Assembly (NCBI GenBank): GCA_019247695.1
Contig: JAFBAP010000086.1
Location: 1-46,894 of the forward strand
Origin: Verrucomicrobiota bacterium
GTDB lineage: Bacteria > Verrucomicrobiota > Verrucomicrobiia > Chthoniobacterales > JAFAMB01
Direction of reading: 5' to 3'
DNA: 46,894 nucleotides
The notes beneath the pieces are model-generated. The model was given only the letters and a program-made list of their open reading frames with translations. It ran no database searches and was not told where the DNA came from. This document shows, piece after piece, positions 1 to 7,794 of this stretch. Position numbers and translations under genes: made by a program. Position 1 is the stretch's first letter. Each line of letters starts with the position of its first letter.

Positions 1-5
1 TGCCG

Positions 6-103
6 CTCCGAACTCCGACCTCCGACCTCCGAACTCCGAACTCCGAACTCCGAACTCCGAACTCCGAACTCCGAACTCCGAACTCCGAACTCCGAACTCC
101 GAA
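6..103. repeat. Heptanucleotide tandem array, CTCCGAA x14
   Basis: There are fourteen consecutive 7-bp units (98 bp). Units 2 and 3 are CTCCGAC and the rest are CTCCGAA. The array ends about 40 bp before the nadC start codon, so it lies in the upstream region of that gene. It is preceded by TGCCG, the same lead-in seen before the array at 37260. The reverse complement TTCGGAG occurs in arrays elsewhere in the window. The period of 7 is not a multiple of 3, so the array is not a natural coding repeat. Confidence 0.97.
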
Positions 104-142
104 CTCGTTCGACACCCGGCGCCCGGCACTTTAGATTTTGGC

Positions 143-970
143 GTGCAATCCGTGATCGAGTTGATCGATTTAGCCTTGACGGAAGATGTCGGGACCGGCG
201 ACCTGACCAGCCAGTACTTCATCCCGGCCGAACAGCGTTCCCGGGCCCGTATTTTCGCCAAAGAACCGTTGGTGGTGGCGGGGACGGAGGCGGCGCGCGC
301 CGTTTTCGGCCGGCTGAGTGCCGAACTGCGCATTGATGTGATTCGGGCTGACGGGACGGCGGCCGAGGCAGGCGACACCATTTTGGAACTGGCGGGTTCG
401 ACCAGGGCAATTCTTACGGGTGAACGGCTCGCGCTGAACTTTCTCCAGAGACTTTCAGGGATCGCCACGCTGACAAGGACGTTCGTGCGCGCCGTGGAAG
501 GTACCGGCGCCACGGTCCTGGATACCCGCAAGACGACTCCGGGATTGCGCGCGCTGGAAAAGGCGGCCGTGCGAGCCGGCGGGGGCAGGAATCACCGGAT
601 GGGCCTTTATGACGGGGTGATGGTTAAGGACAACCATCTCCTGGCCCATCCTGACCTGCCGGGCGTGCTGCGGGAGCTGCGGGAACAGCACCCGAAATTG
701 CTGGTGGAGCTTGAGGCCGACACCGTCGAACAAGTCCGCCGGTTCGTAATCTGGCCCGAAGTTGACGTCATTTTACTGGACAACATGACCCCCGACCAGT
801 TGCGAGCCTGCGTCGCCCTGAGACGTCCCGGGGTGAAATTTGAGGCGAGCGGCGGGATCAACCTGAACTGCGTCCGGGCCATTGCCGAAACCGGGGTAGA
901 CTACATCTCCGTTGGCCAGCTCACGCATTCGGCTCGGGCGGTTGACTTATCGCTGGAACTGGTGACGTGA
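143..970 (+). CDS. nadC: Nicotinate-nucleotide pyrophosphorylase (carboxylating)
   Basis: This is quinolinate phosphoribosyltransferase, which converts quinolinate and PRPP to nicotinate mononucleotide in de novo NAD synthesis in the cytoplasm. The 275-aa length matches the family. Visible signatures are the N-terminal LTEDVGTGDLTS, the TRKTTPGLRALEK active-site segment near residues 129-141, GGGRNHRMGLYDGVMVKDNHL (H, R and K phosphate/quinolinate contacts), and the C-terminal EASGGI...GVDYISVGQLTHS barrel end. Translation starts at a GTG with no strong Shine-Dalgarno. The stop overlaps the birA start in GTGA, so the two are translationally coupled. nadA and nadB are not in the window. Confidence 0.96.
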   Translation: MQSVIELIDLALTEDVGTGDLTSQYFIPAEQRSRARIFAKEPLVVAGTEAARAVFGRLSAELRIDVIRADGTAAEAGDTILELAGSTRAILTGERLALNFLQRLSGIATLTRTFVRAVEGTGATVLDTRKTTPGLRALEKAAVRAGGGRNHRMGLYDGVMVKDNHLLAHPDLPGVLRELREQHPKLLVELEADTVEQVRRFVIWPEVDVILLDNMTPDQLRACVALRRPGVKFEASGGINLNCVRAIAETGVDYISVGQLTHSARAVDLSLELVT

Positions 971-1827
971 CGGAGTCGCTGCGGCTACGGATGTTGCGCT
1001 TGCTGGCTTCGCCTTTCGGAAAAGCCTGGGCACCCGCCGAACTGGCCGGCAAGGCAGAAGGTTCAGAAGCTGAGGCGGCAGCCGCGCTGGAGGCGTTGCG
1101 GGAAGACGGGTGGCTTATCAAATTCAGCGGTGACGGCGTGAGTTGCGCAGGGGAGCCGCCCTGGCTGAACCCGGAGGCCGTTGAACTGCATTTACAAACC
1201 AAATGCCTGGGACGGCCGCTCGTCGTCTATCACGAAACCAGTTCGACCAACGACCGGGCGCGCCAAGCCGCCCAGGGCGGAGCGGCCGAAGGGCTGACCA
1301 TCTTTGCGGAAAGCCAGACGTCCGGACGGGGACAGCACGGCCGCCGCTGGCTGTCTCCGCCGGGAACGGGGCTCTGGTTTACGGTCCTGTTGCGTTCAAC
1401 GCTGCCCGTAGAGAATTATCCGCAACTGGTGCAGGCGGCCGCCCTCTCGACGGCGGAAGTCCTGGACCGGTACCTGGCCGTTCCTGTCCTGATCAAGCGG
1501 CCGAATGACCTGTACGTCGGGCCTTCCAAACTGGCGGGTTTTCTCCTGGAAAGCGCTTCGGACGCCACCTGGCAGGTGCTCGGCTTCGGAATAAACGTTC
1601 ACGCCGCGCCCGATCTGCCCGGTGCACAGATCACTTGCGTGGATAAACACGCCAACTCTCCCCCGGTAGCGCGGGCCAGGCTGGCGGCCGAGATACTTTA
1701 CCGCTTCGAAACCTGGTATCGAAGGGGGAACGCGCACCGGCTTGAAGACTGCGTCCGCGCCCGGCAATGGGAGCGGACGGGAATGAGCCGCCCGGATTTG
1801 GAGCCACCGGCCGGCAGCATGAGTTGA
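967..1827 (+). CDS. birA: Biotin--[acetyl-CoA-carboxylase] ligase, short C-terminus
   Basis: The enzyme activates biotin to biotinyl-AMP and attaches it to carrier-protein lysines. An N-terminal winged-helix-like segment (residues 1-60) suggests the bifunctional BirA type that also represses transcription. The catalytic domain shows SSTNDRA, GRGQHGRRWLSP (biotinyl-AMP loop), KRPNDLYV (usually KWPNDL, with W replaced by R) and KLAGFLLE. At 286 aa it is shorter than E. coli BirA (about 320 aa): the sequence runs out after RARQWER, where the C-terminal SH3-like domain should follow, and ends in an unrelated-looking PDLEPPAGSMS tail. This may be a natural short form or a late frameshift. The start codon is the GTG overlapping the nadC stop. 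Confidence 0.9.
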   Translation: MTESLRLRMLRLLASPFGKAWAPAELAGKAEGSEAEAAAALEALREDGWLIKFSGDGVSCAGEPPWLNPEAVELHLQTKCLGRPLVVYHETSSTNDRARQAAQGGAAEGLTIFAESQTSGRGQHGRRWLSPPGTGLWFTVLLRSTLPVENYPQLVQAAALSTAEVLDRYLAVPVLIKRPNDLYVGPSKLAGFLLESASDATWQVLGFGINVHAAPDLPGAQITCVDKHANSPPVARARLAAEILYRFETWYRRGNAHRLEDCVRARQWERTGMSRPDLEPPAGSMS

Positions 1828-1898
1828 TGAGCCGTTATCGTTCAATTTATGCGAAAACCTTTTGACCGTCTAACTCTTATAATGTTTAAGAGCAGAAG

Positions 1899-2666
1899 AT
1901 GGAGTTTTCCGGAAGTATGTCTGATTATCCAAACGTCGTGGATTCCAGAAATGCATTCCCAAAGGCTTTGCCGGAAACGAAATTGCCGGGCAAGGTCGCC
2001 CCGGTCGCCCCGGTTTACTTCCCGCCGCAGCAATACACCCGGCTTTTGGCGGGTCTCATCCACAAACTGAACAACGTCATCACCGTTCTGTCAGGACATA
2101 CCGGCCTGCTTCTGCTCCAGCCGAAGCTGAGTCGCGCCGTGCGCGAACCGGTTGAACAAATGCTGGAGGCGACGCAACTGCTCTCGCGTTACCTCGACGA
2201 AGCCGTCCTGCTGGCAAGGGCGCCACGGTTAGAACTCGGAGCGGTAGACGTTGCGCCGCTGTTGGCCGAACTGCCTGAGCGTACCGGTTTTCCGGTGACC
2301 TTTGCGGCATTGCCGTCAACCGCCACCGCCTGGGGCGACGCGCAGCAACTCCGGGCCTGTTTCGAACAGGTGGTACAAAATGCCCGCGAAGCGCACGCCA
2401 AGAACGTCACCTGCCGCGCTGAGGATGGCAGTGAATGGCTGCAAATCAGTTTTCGCGACGACGGCAAAGGGATCAGCAGCGACGTAATCAACCGGATCTT
2501 CGAGCCGTTTTTCACGACGAAAAAGAACGGGAACATCGGCCTCGGCCTTTTCCGGATCCAAGGTTACCTGGCCCTGACCGGCGGCGGCCTGAAGGTGTCA
2601 AGCGATAACAAGACGTACACCGAAGCCTCGTTTTTTCTCGCGAAAACCTCACCGGCGGCAGCCTGA
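1899..2666 (+). CDS. Soluble sensor histidine kinase
   Basis: This 255-aa protein has a DHp-like H box (LIHKLNN, His near residue 55, as in NtrB/HAMP-less kinases) followed by a HATPase_c domain: N box QNAREA (about 160), G1 DDGKGIS, F box IFEPFFTTKK and G2 GLGL. No membrane segment or PAS domain is visible, so it is probably cytoplasmic and may sense through partners or use only its first 45 residues. No response regulator is adjacent in the same operon. An alternative ATG lies at 1917 (MSDYPN), and neither start has a strong Shine-Dalgarno. It is convergent with polX, separated by a single base. Confidence 0.85.
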   Translation: MEFSGSMSDYPNVVDSRNAFPKALPETKLPGKVAPVAPVYFPPQQYTRLLAGLIHKLNNVITVLSGHTGLLLLQPKLSRAVREPVEQMLEATQLLSRYLDEAVLLARAPRLELGAVDVAPLLAELPERTGFPVTFAALPSTATAWGDAQQLRACFEQVVQNAREAHAKNVTCRAEDGSEWLQISFRDDGKGISSDVINRIFEPFFTTKKNGNIGLGLFRIQGYLALTGGGLKVSSDNKTYTEASFFLAKTSPAAA

Positions 2667-2667
2667 G

Positions 2668-4437
2668 CTAAGCATTTGCCCCGGCGGCAGGCGGTGTTTT
2701 TTTTGCGTTAAGAACCGGAACGATGCTCGAAAGCGACAGGCAGTTCACCACGTCTTCGCGAGTCAGCCAGCCTTTGCGAGCGCTTAGCACGCCGAACCAG
2801 AGATCGTGGAGACCCTGCGTGGAGTGCGCGTCAGGGTTGATGGCGCATTTAACGCCTTGCTCTTTCGCCAGCTTCCAGAACCGCCAGTCCATGTCCAAAC
2901 GTCGCGGATTGGCGTTAAGCTCGATGATGGTGCGCGTCTCTGCCGCGGCCCGGATGACCTCCACCAGATCGACCTGGTAAGGTTCGCGGGCCAACAGCAA
3001 ACGCCCGGTCGGATGGCCCAGAATGGTCACATACGGGCTTTCCAGGGCGCGAATGATGCGTCTGGTCATTTCCGCTTCGGGCTGGGTGAAGGACGCGTGG
3101 ACGCTGGCCACCACGTAGTCCAATTGTGCGAGGACCTCATTTGAGAAATCAAGCCGGCCGTCGCGGAGGATGTCGCATTCCAGGCCGGCAAAGAGGCGGA
3201 ATTCCCTGCCGTATTGCCGGTTTAGTTCCCGGATGGCTTCGACCTGGGCCAGCAGGCGCTTTTCATCGAGGCCGTTGGCCTGAAAAGAGCTTTTGCTGTG
3301 GTCGGCGATCCCCAGGTACCGCAAACCGAGTTCCCGGGCGGCTGCCGCCATCTCCTCGAGGCTGTTCCGTCCGTCGCTGGCGTGGGTATGACAATGGAAT
3401 GCCCCGCGAAGGTTGTTCCACTCCACCAGCGCAGGAAGCTGATGGGACGCAGCCGCTTCGATTTCCCCCAGGTTCTCGCGCAGCTCGGGGGGGACGTAGT
3501 CCAGTTCGAGCGCGTGGTACAGGTCCTCCTCGGTGTTGATCGCCGGAATCGGCTTGACGCCTTTACGCGCGCCCGGATCCGGGGCGATACGGTATTCATT
3601 AAGCGTCCATCCGAAGCCCAAGGCGCGCCCGCGCAGGGCCACATTGTGCTCTTTGCTGCCGATGAAATAGTTCTGTGCAAATGGGAATTCGTGGTTGGCG
3701 ACCACGCGCAGGTCCGCCTGAATGCCGCCTTGCAACAGCACGCTGGCTTTCGTGTCCCCCTTCGCCAGAACGCGCTCAATTAACCCGTAGCTGACGAAGT
3801 GATCGATGACGCCCGAGGGATTTTTTGTAGCGATCAGAAAATCCAGGTCGCCGATTGTCTCCCTGCCGCGCTGCAGGCTTCCGGCGACGCTGATCTGGGA
3901 GATATCCGGGTGCGCTTTCAAATGGGCCAGGATTTGCTCGGACCAAAGCGTGGCGTCGGAAAGCAGGTAACGGCCGGCGTGCTTTCGGCGCTGTTCGATG
4001 GCCTGCAGGATATTCTGAGCGGTTTTAGAGCCGAACCCGGGCAGTTCGGCTACGCGCCCGTCGCGGCAGGCGGCCTCCAGTTCCGCGATGGTCTTGATGC
4101 CGAGGCGGTCATACAACGCCTTCACCTTCTTGGCGCCGAGCCCCTGGAGTTCAAACAATTCAAACAGCGTGTCCGGAAAGCCCGCCCGGAGTTGCTCGTA
4201 ATATTCCAGTCTGCCGGTCTGATAAAACTCGGTGATCTTCCCGGCGATAGCCTCGCCTATACCGCCCAACTCGTCGAGTCTGCCGTTTTCAACGATTTCG
4301 CTGAAGTTGGCTGAGGACGCCTCGAGGTTCCGGGCGGCGTTGACGTACGCCCGAACTTTAAAAGGATTTTCACCTTTCAGCTCCAGGAGGCGGGCGATCG
4401 TTTCCAACATGGCTACCGTTTGATCTTTGCTGACCAT
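2668..4437 (-). CDS. polX: DNA polymerase X family with C-terminal PHP domain
   Basis: This family X DNA polymerase does gap filling in base-excision repair, and the PHP module gives 3'-5' exonuclease and AP-site processing activity in characterised bacterial homologues. At 589 aa it has the typical PolX+PHP length. Residues 1-150 carry helix-hairpin-helix motifs (LGGIGEAIAGKI, LQGLGAKKVK, LPGFGSKTAQ). The palm follows with the nucleotidyltransferase motif GSLQRGRETIGDLDFL (D197, D199) and third carboxylate ADLRV (D242). The PHP domain begins at about 345 with HCHTHASDG (H348, H350, H352) and continues with IADHS and the C-terminal NPDAH. All catalytic residues appear intact. It is the last gene of the purK-DUF192-polX operon, 15 bp after DUF192. 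Confidence 0.96.
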   Translation of the reverse strand: MVSKDQTVAMLETIARLLELKGENPFKVRAYVNAARNLEASSANFSEIVENGRLDELGGIGEAIAGKITEFYQTGRLEYYEQLRAGFPDTLFELFELQGLGAKKVKALYDRLGIKTIAELEAACRDGRVAELPGFGSKTAQNILQAIEQRRKHAGRYLLSDATLWSEQILAHLKAHPDISQISVAGSLQRGRETIGDLDFLIATKNPSGVIDHFVSYGLIERVLAKGDTKASVLLQGGIQADLRVVANHEFPFAQNYFIGSKEHNVALRGRALGFGWTLNEYRIAPDPGARKGVKPIPAINTEEDLYHALELDYVPPELRENLGEIEAAASHQLPALVEWNNLRGAFHCHTHASDGRNSLEEMAAAARELGLRYLGIADHSKSSFQANGLDEKRLLAQVEAIRELNRQYGREFRLFAGLECDILRDGRLDFSNEVLAQLDYVVASVHASFTQPEAEMTRRIIRALESPYVTILGHPTGRLLLAREPYQVDLVEVIRAAAETRTIIELNANPRRLDMDWRFWKLAKEQGVKCAINPDAHSTQGLHDLWFGVLSARKGWLTREDVVNCLSLSSIVPVLNAKKTPPAAGANA

Positions 4438-4452
4438 AAACCGCGGGTGCGC

Positions 4453-4923
4453 TTATCGTTTATTCAACCCTTCCACCTTGCTTCCGGCCGGAACGTGGTT
4501 TCGCTCGAACCAGCCCTGGTTAACCTCCAGAGCGTACGCAATGCGCTCCGACCGGCTCAGGATGGGCGTCTCGTCAAAAGGTTGCATATCCCGAACTTCC
4601 AACAAGGTGCCTGCACTGTCGATAAAGCCTACCGACAGCGGAATCCTGGTATTTTTCATCCAGAAGCTCGCGCGTTGGGGAGTTTCAAAGACAAAGAGCA
4701 TACCGCGATCCGGCGCCAAGGAATCGCGGAACATCAACCCGGTTTCGCGGCTCTGGGGGGTATCGGCCACCTCGGCCATGACGTGAGCCGGTCCCGGGCG
4801 CAACTCGATCGTCCGGAGCCCGAACGCGTTGCTGCCGGGGGGCGTGCGGTCCTGGCACGCAACCTGGCCGGCACCAAAAACCAAAAAGCTACACAGGAGC
4901 AGGAGCCATCGCTGAATGAGCAT
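4453..4923 (-). CDS. DUF192 family secreted protein
   Basis: This 156-aa protein has an N-terminal hydrophobic segment (WLLLLCSFLVFGAG) followed by a Cys at residue 23. It is therefore exported, and possibly a lipoprotein, although the lipobox (GQVAC) is weak. The rest matches the DUF192 pattern: VMAEVADTPQSRETGLMFRDSL, GMLFVF, ASFWMKNTRIPLSVGFID and the C-terminal ALEVNQGWFERN...GSKV. No enzymatic activity is established for the family. Its start lies inside the 3' end of purK (35-bp overlap), which makes co-transcription and coupling likely. Confidence 0.9.
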   Translation of the reverse strand: MLIQRWLLLLCSFLVFGAGQVACQDRTPPGSNAFGLRTIELRPGPAHVMAEVADTPQSRETGLMFRDSLAPDRGMLFVFETPQRASFWMKNTRIPLSVGFIDSAGTLLEVRDMQPFDETPILSRSERIAYALEVNQGWFERNHVPAGSKVEGLNKR

Positions 4924-6052
4924 CGTGCAGTTCCTTTTTTATACGCAGGGCGGTCGCCACGGCAGTCTCGATGTTCTCGTCCAAAACGCAAAAATGCCCC
5001 ATCTTGCGCCCCGGCCGGCCTTCACTCTTGCCGTAGAGGTGGAATTTGGCGTTGGGCTCGCTGAGAATCGGGTGCCAATCGGGCATCTGCCCTCCGATCC
5101 AGAGGTCGCCAAGAAGGTTGACCATCACCGCGGGAGAACGCAGGGCTGGAGAACCGAAAGGCAGACCGCAGACCGCCCGGAGCTGTTGCTCGAACTGGCT
5201 GGTGACGCAGGCGTCGAAGGTGAAGTGCCCCGAATTGTGCGGCCGGGGCGCAAGCTCATTGACGAGTAAGCGCCCGTCCTTCGCGAGAAAATATTCCACC
5301 GCCAGCAGGCCGACCACCTCGAGATCGTGAGTGATCGCCTCAGCTATCTCCAAAGCTTGGGAAACCACCTGCGGGGCAAAGCGCCCGGGGGCGATGGTAT
5401 GGTCAAGAATGTGGCGGGCATGGTGGTTCTCCGCTACCGGAAACGGCAAGGCGCGCCCGCGTTGATCGCGCGCGCACACGACCGATAATTCCCGGTCGAA
5501 ATCGATCCAGGCTTCTAGGATCGCCGGGCCGCGAAACGCCTGCAGCACCTCGGACCGGTTCTCAGCGGTGACTTTCACCTGGCCTTTACCGTCATACCCG
5601 AAATCAGCCGTCTTCAGAACCGCCGGCAGGCCGATCCGCTCAAAGGCGAGGTCCAACTCGGCCGGCGTCTCAATCAGCGCAAAGGGGACATGGGGGTAAC
5701 CGCCGGCCTGGAGAAAGCCCTTTTCCCGGGCACGATTTTGACAGACGTGGAGAACTTCGGCGCGCGGGAAAACCGGGCGCCGGAGGGCCAGTTCTTCGAC
5801 CACGCCGGCCGGGATGTTTTCGAACTCGAAGGTGATGACGTCGACGGAAGCGACAAATTGCCCCAGCAGGTCCCTGTCCTGGTAAGACCCGGTGAATTCA
5901 CGGTCGGAGATCTGGCCTGCCGGGCTGTCCGGCGCCGGTTCGTACGTGTGGACGCGATACCCCATCCGGCGAGCCGCGATTCCGAACATCCTGCCCAATT
6001 GGCCGCCGCCGAGCAGGCCGACCGTCGAACCAGGTGGTGTGATGGCAAACAT
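4889..6052 (-). CDS. purK: N5-carboxyaminoimidazole ribonucleotide synthase
   Basis: This ATP-grasp enzyme makes N5-CAIR from AIR, bicarbonate and ATP in purine biosynthesis. I chose the start at MFAITPP because the conserved N-terminal GLLGGGQLGRMF follows directly. The reading frame extends another 48 codons upstream, but that extension is low in conservation and lies in the divergent promoter gap. Visible motifs are YEPAPDSPAGQISD, ITFEFENIPAG, VLKTADFGYDGKGQ (ATP-binding Lys and glycine loop), EAWIDFDRELSV, VEYFLAKDGRLLVNELAPRPHNSGH and the C-terminal HLYGKSEGRPGRKMGH. The resulting length of 387 aa is normal. purE is not in the window. Confidence 0.95.
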   Translation of the reverse strand: MFAITPPGSTVGLLGGGQLGRMFGIAARRMGYRVHTYEPAPDSPAGQISDREFTGSYQDRDLLGQFVASVDVITFEFENIPAGVVEELALRRPVFPRAEVLHVCQNRAREKGFLQAGGYPHVPFALIETPAELDLAFERIGLPAVLKTADFGYDGKGQVKVTAENRSEVLQAFRGPAILEAWIDFDRELSVVCARDQRGRALPFPVAENHHARHILDHTIAPGRFAPQVVSQALEIAEAITHDLEVVGLLAVEYFLAKDGRLLVNELAPRPHNSGHFTFDACVTSQFEQQLRAVCGLPFGSPALRSPAVMVNLLGDLWIGGQMPDWHPILSEPNAKFHLYGKSEGRPGRKMGHFCVLDENIETAVATALRIKKELHDAHSAMAPAPV

Positions 6053-6173
6053 AGCGTGCGCGTTGAAGTGATCCTTGAACCTGAACGAAGCAAGCAATTT
6101 CCGGCCTGACCATCCACGAAAAATCCAGGCGCCGGTTGCCCGAACCCTTTGCCTGAGGCATGATCCGGGTCGC

Positions 6174-6707
6174 ATGCTTTCAGATTGGGAAATCAAGGCC
6201 CGGGCCCACCGGTGTTCGCGAACGGACGAACCTTTCGAGGATGGGGCCCCGATCTATACCCTCCTTTTCCGAGACAAGACCCGTTTTGTACGCGAGGACA
6301 TTTCCGAAGCCGCCTGGCGCCGGTTGAAAGACACCATCAAACCTTTTTCGTTTTGGAAAAGCCAATACCAGGCGCCTGCCGCCAAACCGCCGGAGGCCGT
6401 TCCACGCGAGTCGGCAGAGAGTCTGCTGCGCCGTTTACCGGATGAAGACAACACCGGCACCGTAAACGCGCGTTACGTTCTGGCCATCATGCTCGAACGG
6501 AAACGGATTTTGCGGCAGGTTGACGTGCGGGAGTCTGCAGACGAGCGGATCCTGGTTTACGAGCACGTCAAGACCGGTGAAGTGTTCCTGATTCTGGATC
6601 CCCGGCTTAACCTCGCCGACGTCGAACCCGTCCAGCAGGAGGTTTACCGGCTCTTGAATGCCACAAATGGAGAGCGTGTCGAGTGTCGAGTGCCGGGTGT
6701 CGAGTGA
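6174..6707 (+). CDS. Hypothetical protein with a C-terminus built from a heptamer repeat
   Basis: This 177-aa protein begins MLSDWEIKARAHRCSRTDEPF. I do not recognise a family. It has no signal peptide or membrane segment and is rich in charged residues. A more conserved-looking middle includes VYEHVKTGEVFLILDP and EVYRLLN. The last 10 residues (RVECRVPGVE) are encoded entirely by the GTGTCGA-type tandem array at 6676-6703, so the native C-terminus has probably been replaced or extended by repeat insertion. It is divergent from purK and lies 26 bp before dusB, so it is probably co-transcribed with dusB. Confidence 0.72.
   Translation: MLSDWEIKARAHRCSRTDEPFEDGAPIYTLLFRDKTRFVREDISEAAWRRLKDTIKPFSFWKSQYQAPAAKPPEAVPRESAESLLRRLPDEDNTGTVNARYVLAIMLERKRILRQVDVRESADERILVYEHVKTGEVFLILDPRLNLADVEPVQQEVYRLLNATNGERVECRVPGVE
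6676..6703. repeat. Heptanucleotide array GTGTCGA x4 in a coding end
   Basis: There are four 7-bp units (GTGTCGA, GTGTCGA, GTGCCGG, GTGTCGA) followed by GTGA, whose TGA is the stop codon of the hypothetical gene. It belongs to the same family as GTGTCGG x4 at 26508, which also ends in GTGA. Confidence 0.9.
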
Positions 6708-6733
6708 GCCCCTGAATTTGCGTTAATCTGTGG

Positions 6734-7735
6734 ATGGATTTCTTTCCTGCGTTGTCTGAACCGTTGCTTTACCTGGCGCCGATGGCGGGGGTGACTGATT
6801 CCGTGTTCCGCCGTCTCTGCAAGGAATTCGGCGCGGACGTGATGGTAACGGAATTCGTTTCAGCCGAAGGCATTCTGCACCGCAACCAGCGTACGCGCGA
6901 AATGGTCGCTTTTGCGGCTTCCGAACGGCCCTTGGGGGTGCAACTTTTTGGGGCGGACCCTGACCGGTTGGCGGCAGCGGCGGCGGCAGTCGTCGACTGG
7001 GTGACGCCCGATTTTATCGACCTGAACTTTGGTTGTCCGGTAAACAAGGTGGTTTGCCGGCACGGCGGCTCGGCCCTGCTCCGCGATTGCCCGCTCCTGG
7101 AGAAGGTGGCCGGAACCGTGGTCCGCGAAGTCGCCCCGGTGCCGGTTACGGCCAAGATCCGGCTGGGTTGGGATGCGGCGACCATCAACGCGACGGTAAC
7201 GGCGCGGCTCCTGGAAGCGGCCGGGGTTCGTGTTGTGGCGGTGCACGGGCGAACCAAAGAACAAGGCTACTCGGGCGAGGCGGACTGGGACGAGATCGCC
7301 CGTGTGGCTGAAGCCGTGCGTATCCCGGTGATCGGCAACGGCGACATACGAACGGCGCACGACGTCCGGCACCGGTTGCAAACGACCCCGGTACGCGGGG
7401 TGATGATCGGTCGCGGCGCGATGACCGCCCCCTGGATCTTCCGGCAGGCGAAAGCGTTGCTGCGGGGCTTGCCCGATTTTCCCGAACCGACGCTGGAGGA
7501 GCAATGGAACCACATCATCCGGCACTGCGAGATGGCGGTGGCCGAAGGTGACGCCGAGCCTCACACCCTGGCATCGCTCCGAGGGCAATTGATGGCCTAC
7601 TCGCGCGGGATGCCGGGGGGCCGCCAACTCCGGTCCCGTCTGCAGCAGGTCACCCGCTTGGAGCAAGTGCGGGACTTGGCGGCCGAACACGTGGCCCAGG
7701 CTCCAAACCTGGAAGTTGCGGGGATGGCGGCCTGA
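6734..7735 (+). CDS. dusB: tRNA-dihydrouridine synthase (DusB type)
   Basis: This is an FMN- and NADPH-dependent enzyme that reduces uridines in tRNA D-loops. The 333-aa protein begins with the Dus signature LYLAPMAGVTDSVFRRLCKEFGA. It then has VQLFGADP, the catalytic-cysteine segment DLNFGCPVNKV, KIRLGW, AVHGRTKEQGYSG, VIGNGDI and GVMIGRGAMTAPWIF. Barrel and C-terminal helical domain appear complete. The gene follows the hypothetical gene by 26 bp, and a short TTAATCTGTGGATGG fragment of the dispersed repeat family lies just before its ATG. It is convergent with the MATE gene. Confidence 0.95.
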   Translation: MDFFPALSEPLLYLAPMAGVTDSVFRRLCKEFGADVMVTEFVSAEGILHRNQRTREMVAFAASERPLGVQLFGADPDRLAAAAAAVVDWVTPDFIDLNFGCPVNKVVCRHGGSALLRDCPLLEKVAGTVVREVAPVPVTAKIRLGWDAATINATVTARLLEAAGVRVVAVHGRTKEQGYSGEADWDEIARVAEAVRIPVIGNGDIRTAHDVRHRLQTTPVRGVMIGRGAMTAPWIFRQAKALLRGLPDFPEPTLEEQWNHIIRHCEMAVAEGDAEPHTLASLRGQLMAYSRGMPGGRQLRSRLQQVTRLEQVRDLAAEHVAQAPNLEVAGMAA

Positions 7736-7794
7736 ACGCTTCCGGAGCCGGCTTCAAATGCACTCGCGGCGGTGGCGCCGTCCATCGCCCCGGG

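Noticed and set aside
1862-1883. TTGACC and TATAAT upstream of the soluble histidine kinase
   Set aside because: The TATAAT (1878-1883) is perfect, but the TTGACC (1862-1867) is only 10 bp upstream, too short for a normal spacer, and no other -35 fits at 16-18 bp. I do not call it a promoter.
2660-2720. Terminator between the histidine kinase and polX
   Set aside because: The T-run (2696-2704) is present, but the upstream GC stretch does not form a convincing stem, and it is inside the polX coding end.
6053-6196. Upstream extension of purK
   Set aside because: The extension has an atypical composition and overlaps the divergent gene. The conserved Rossmann-like GLLGGGQLG begins right after the ATG at 6052.
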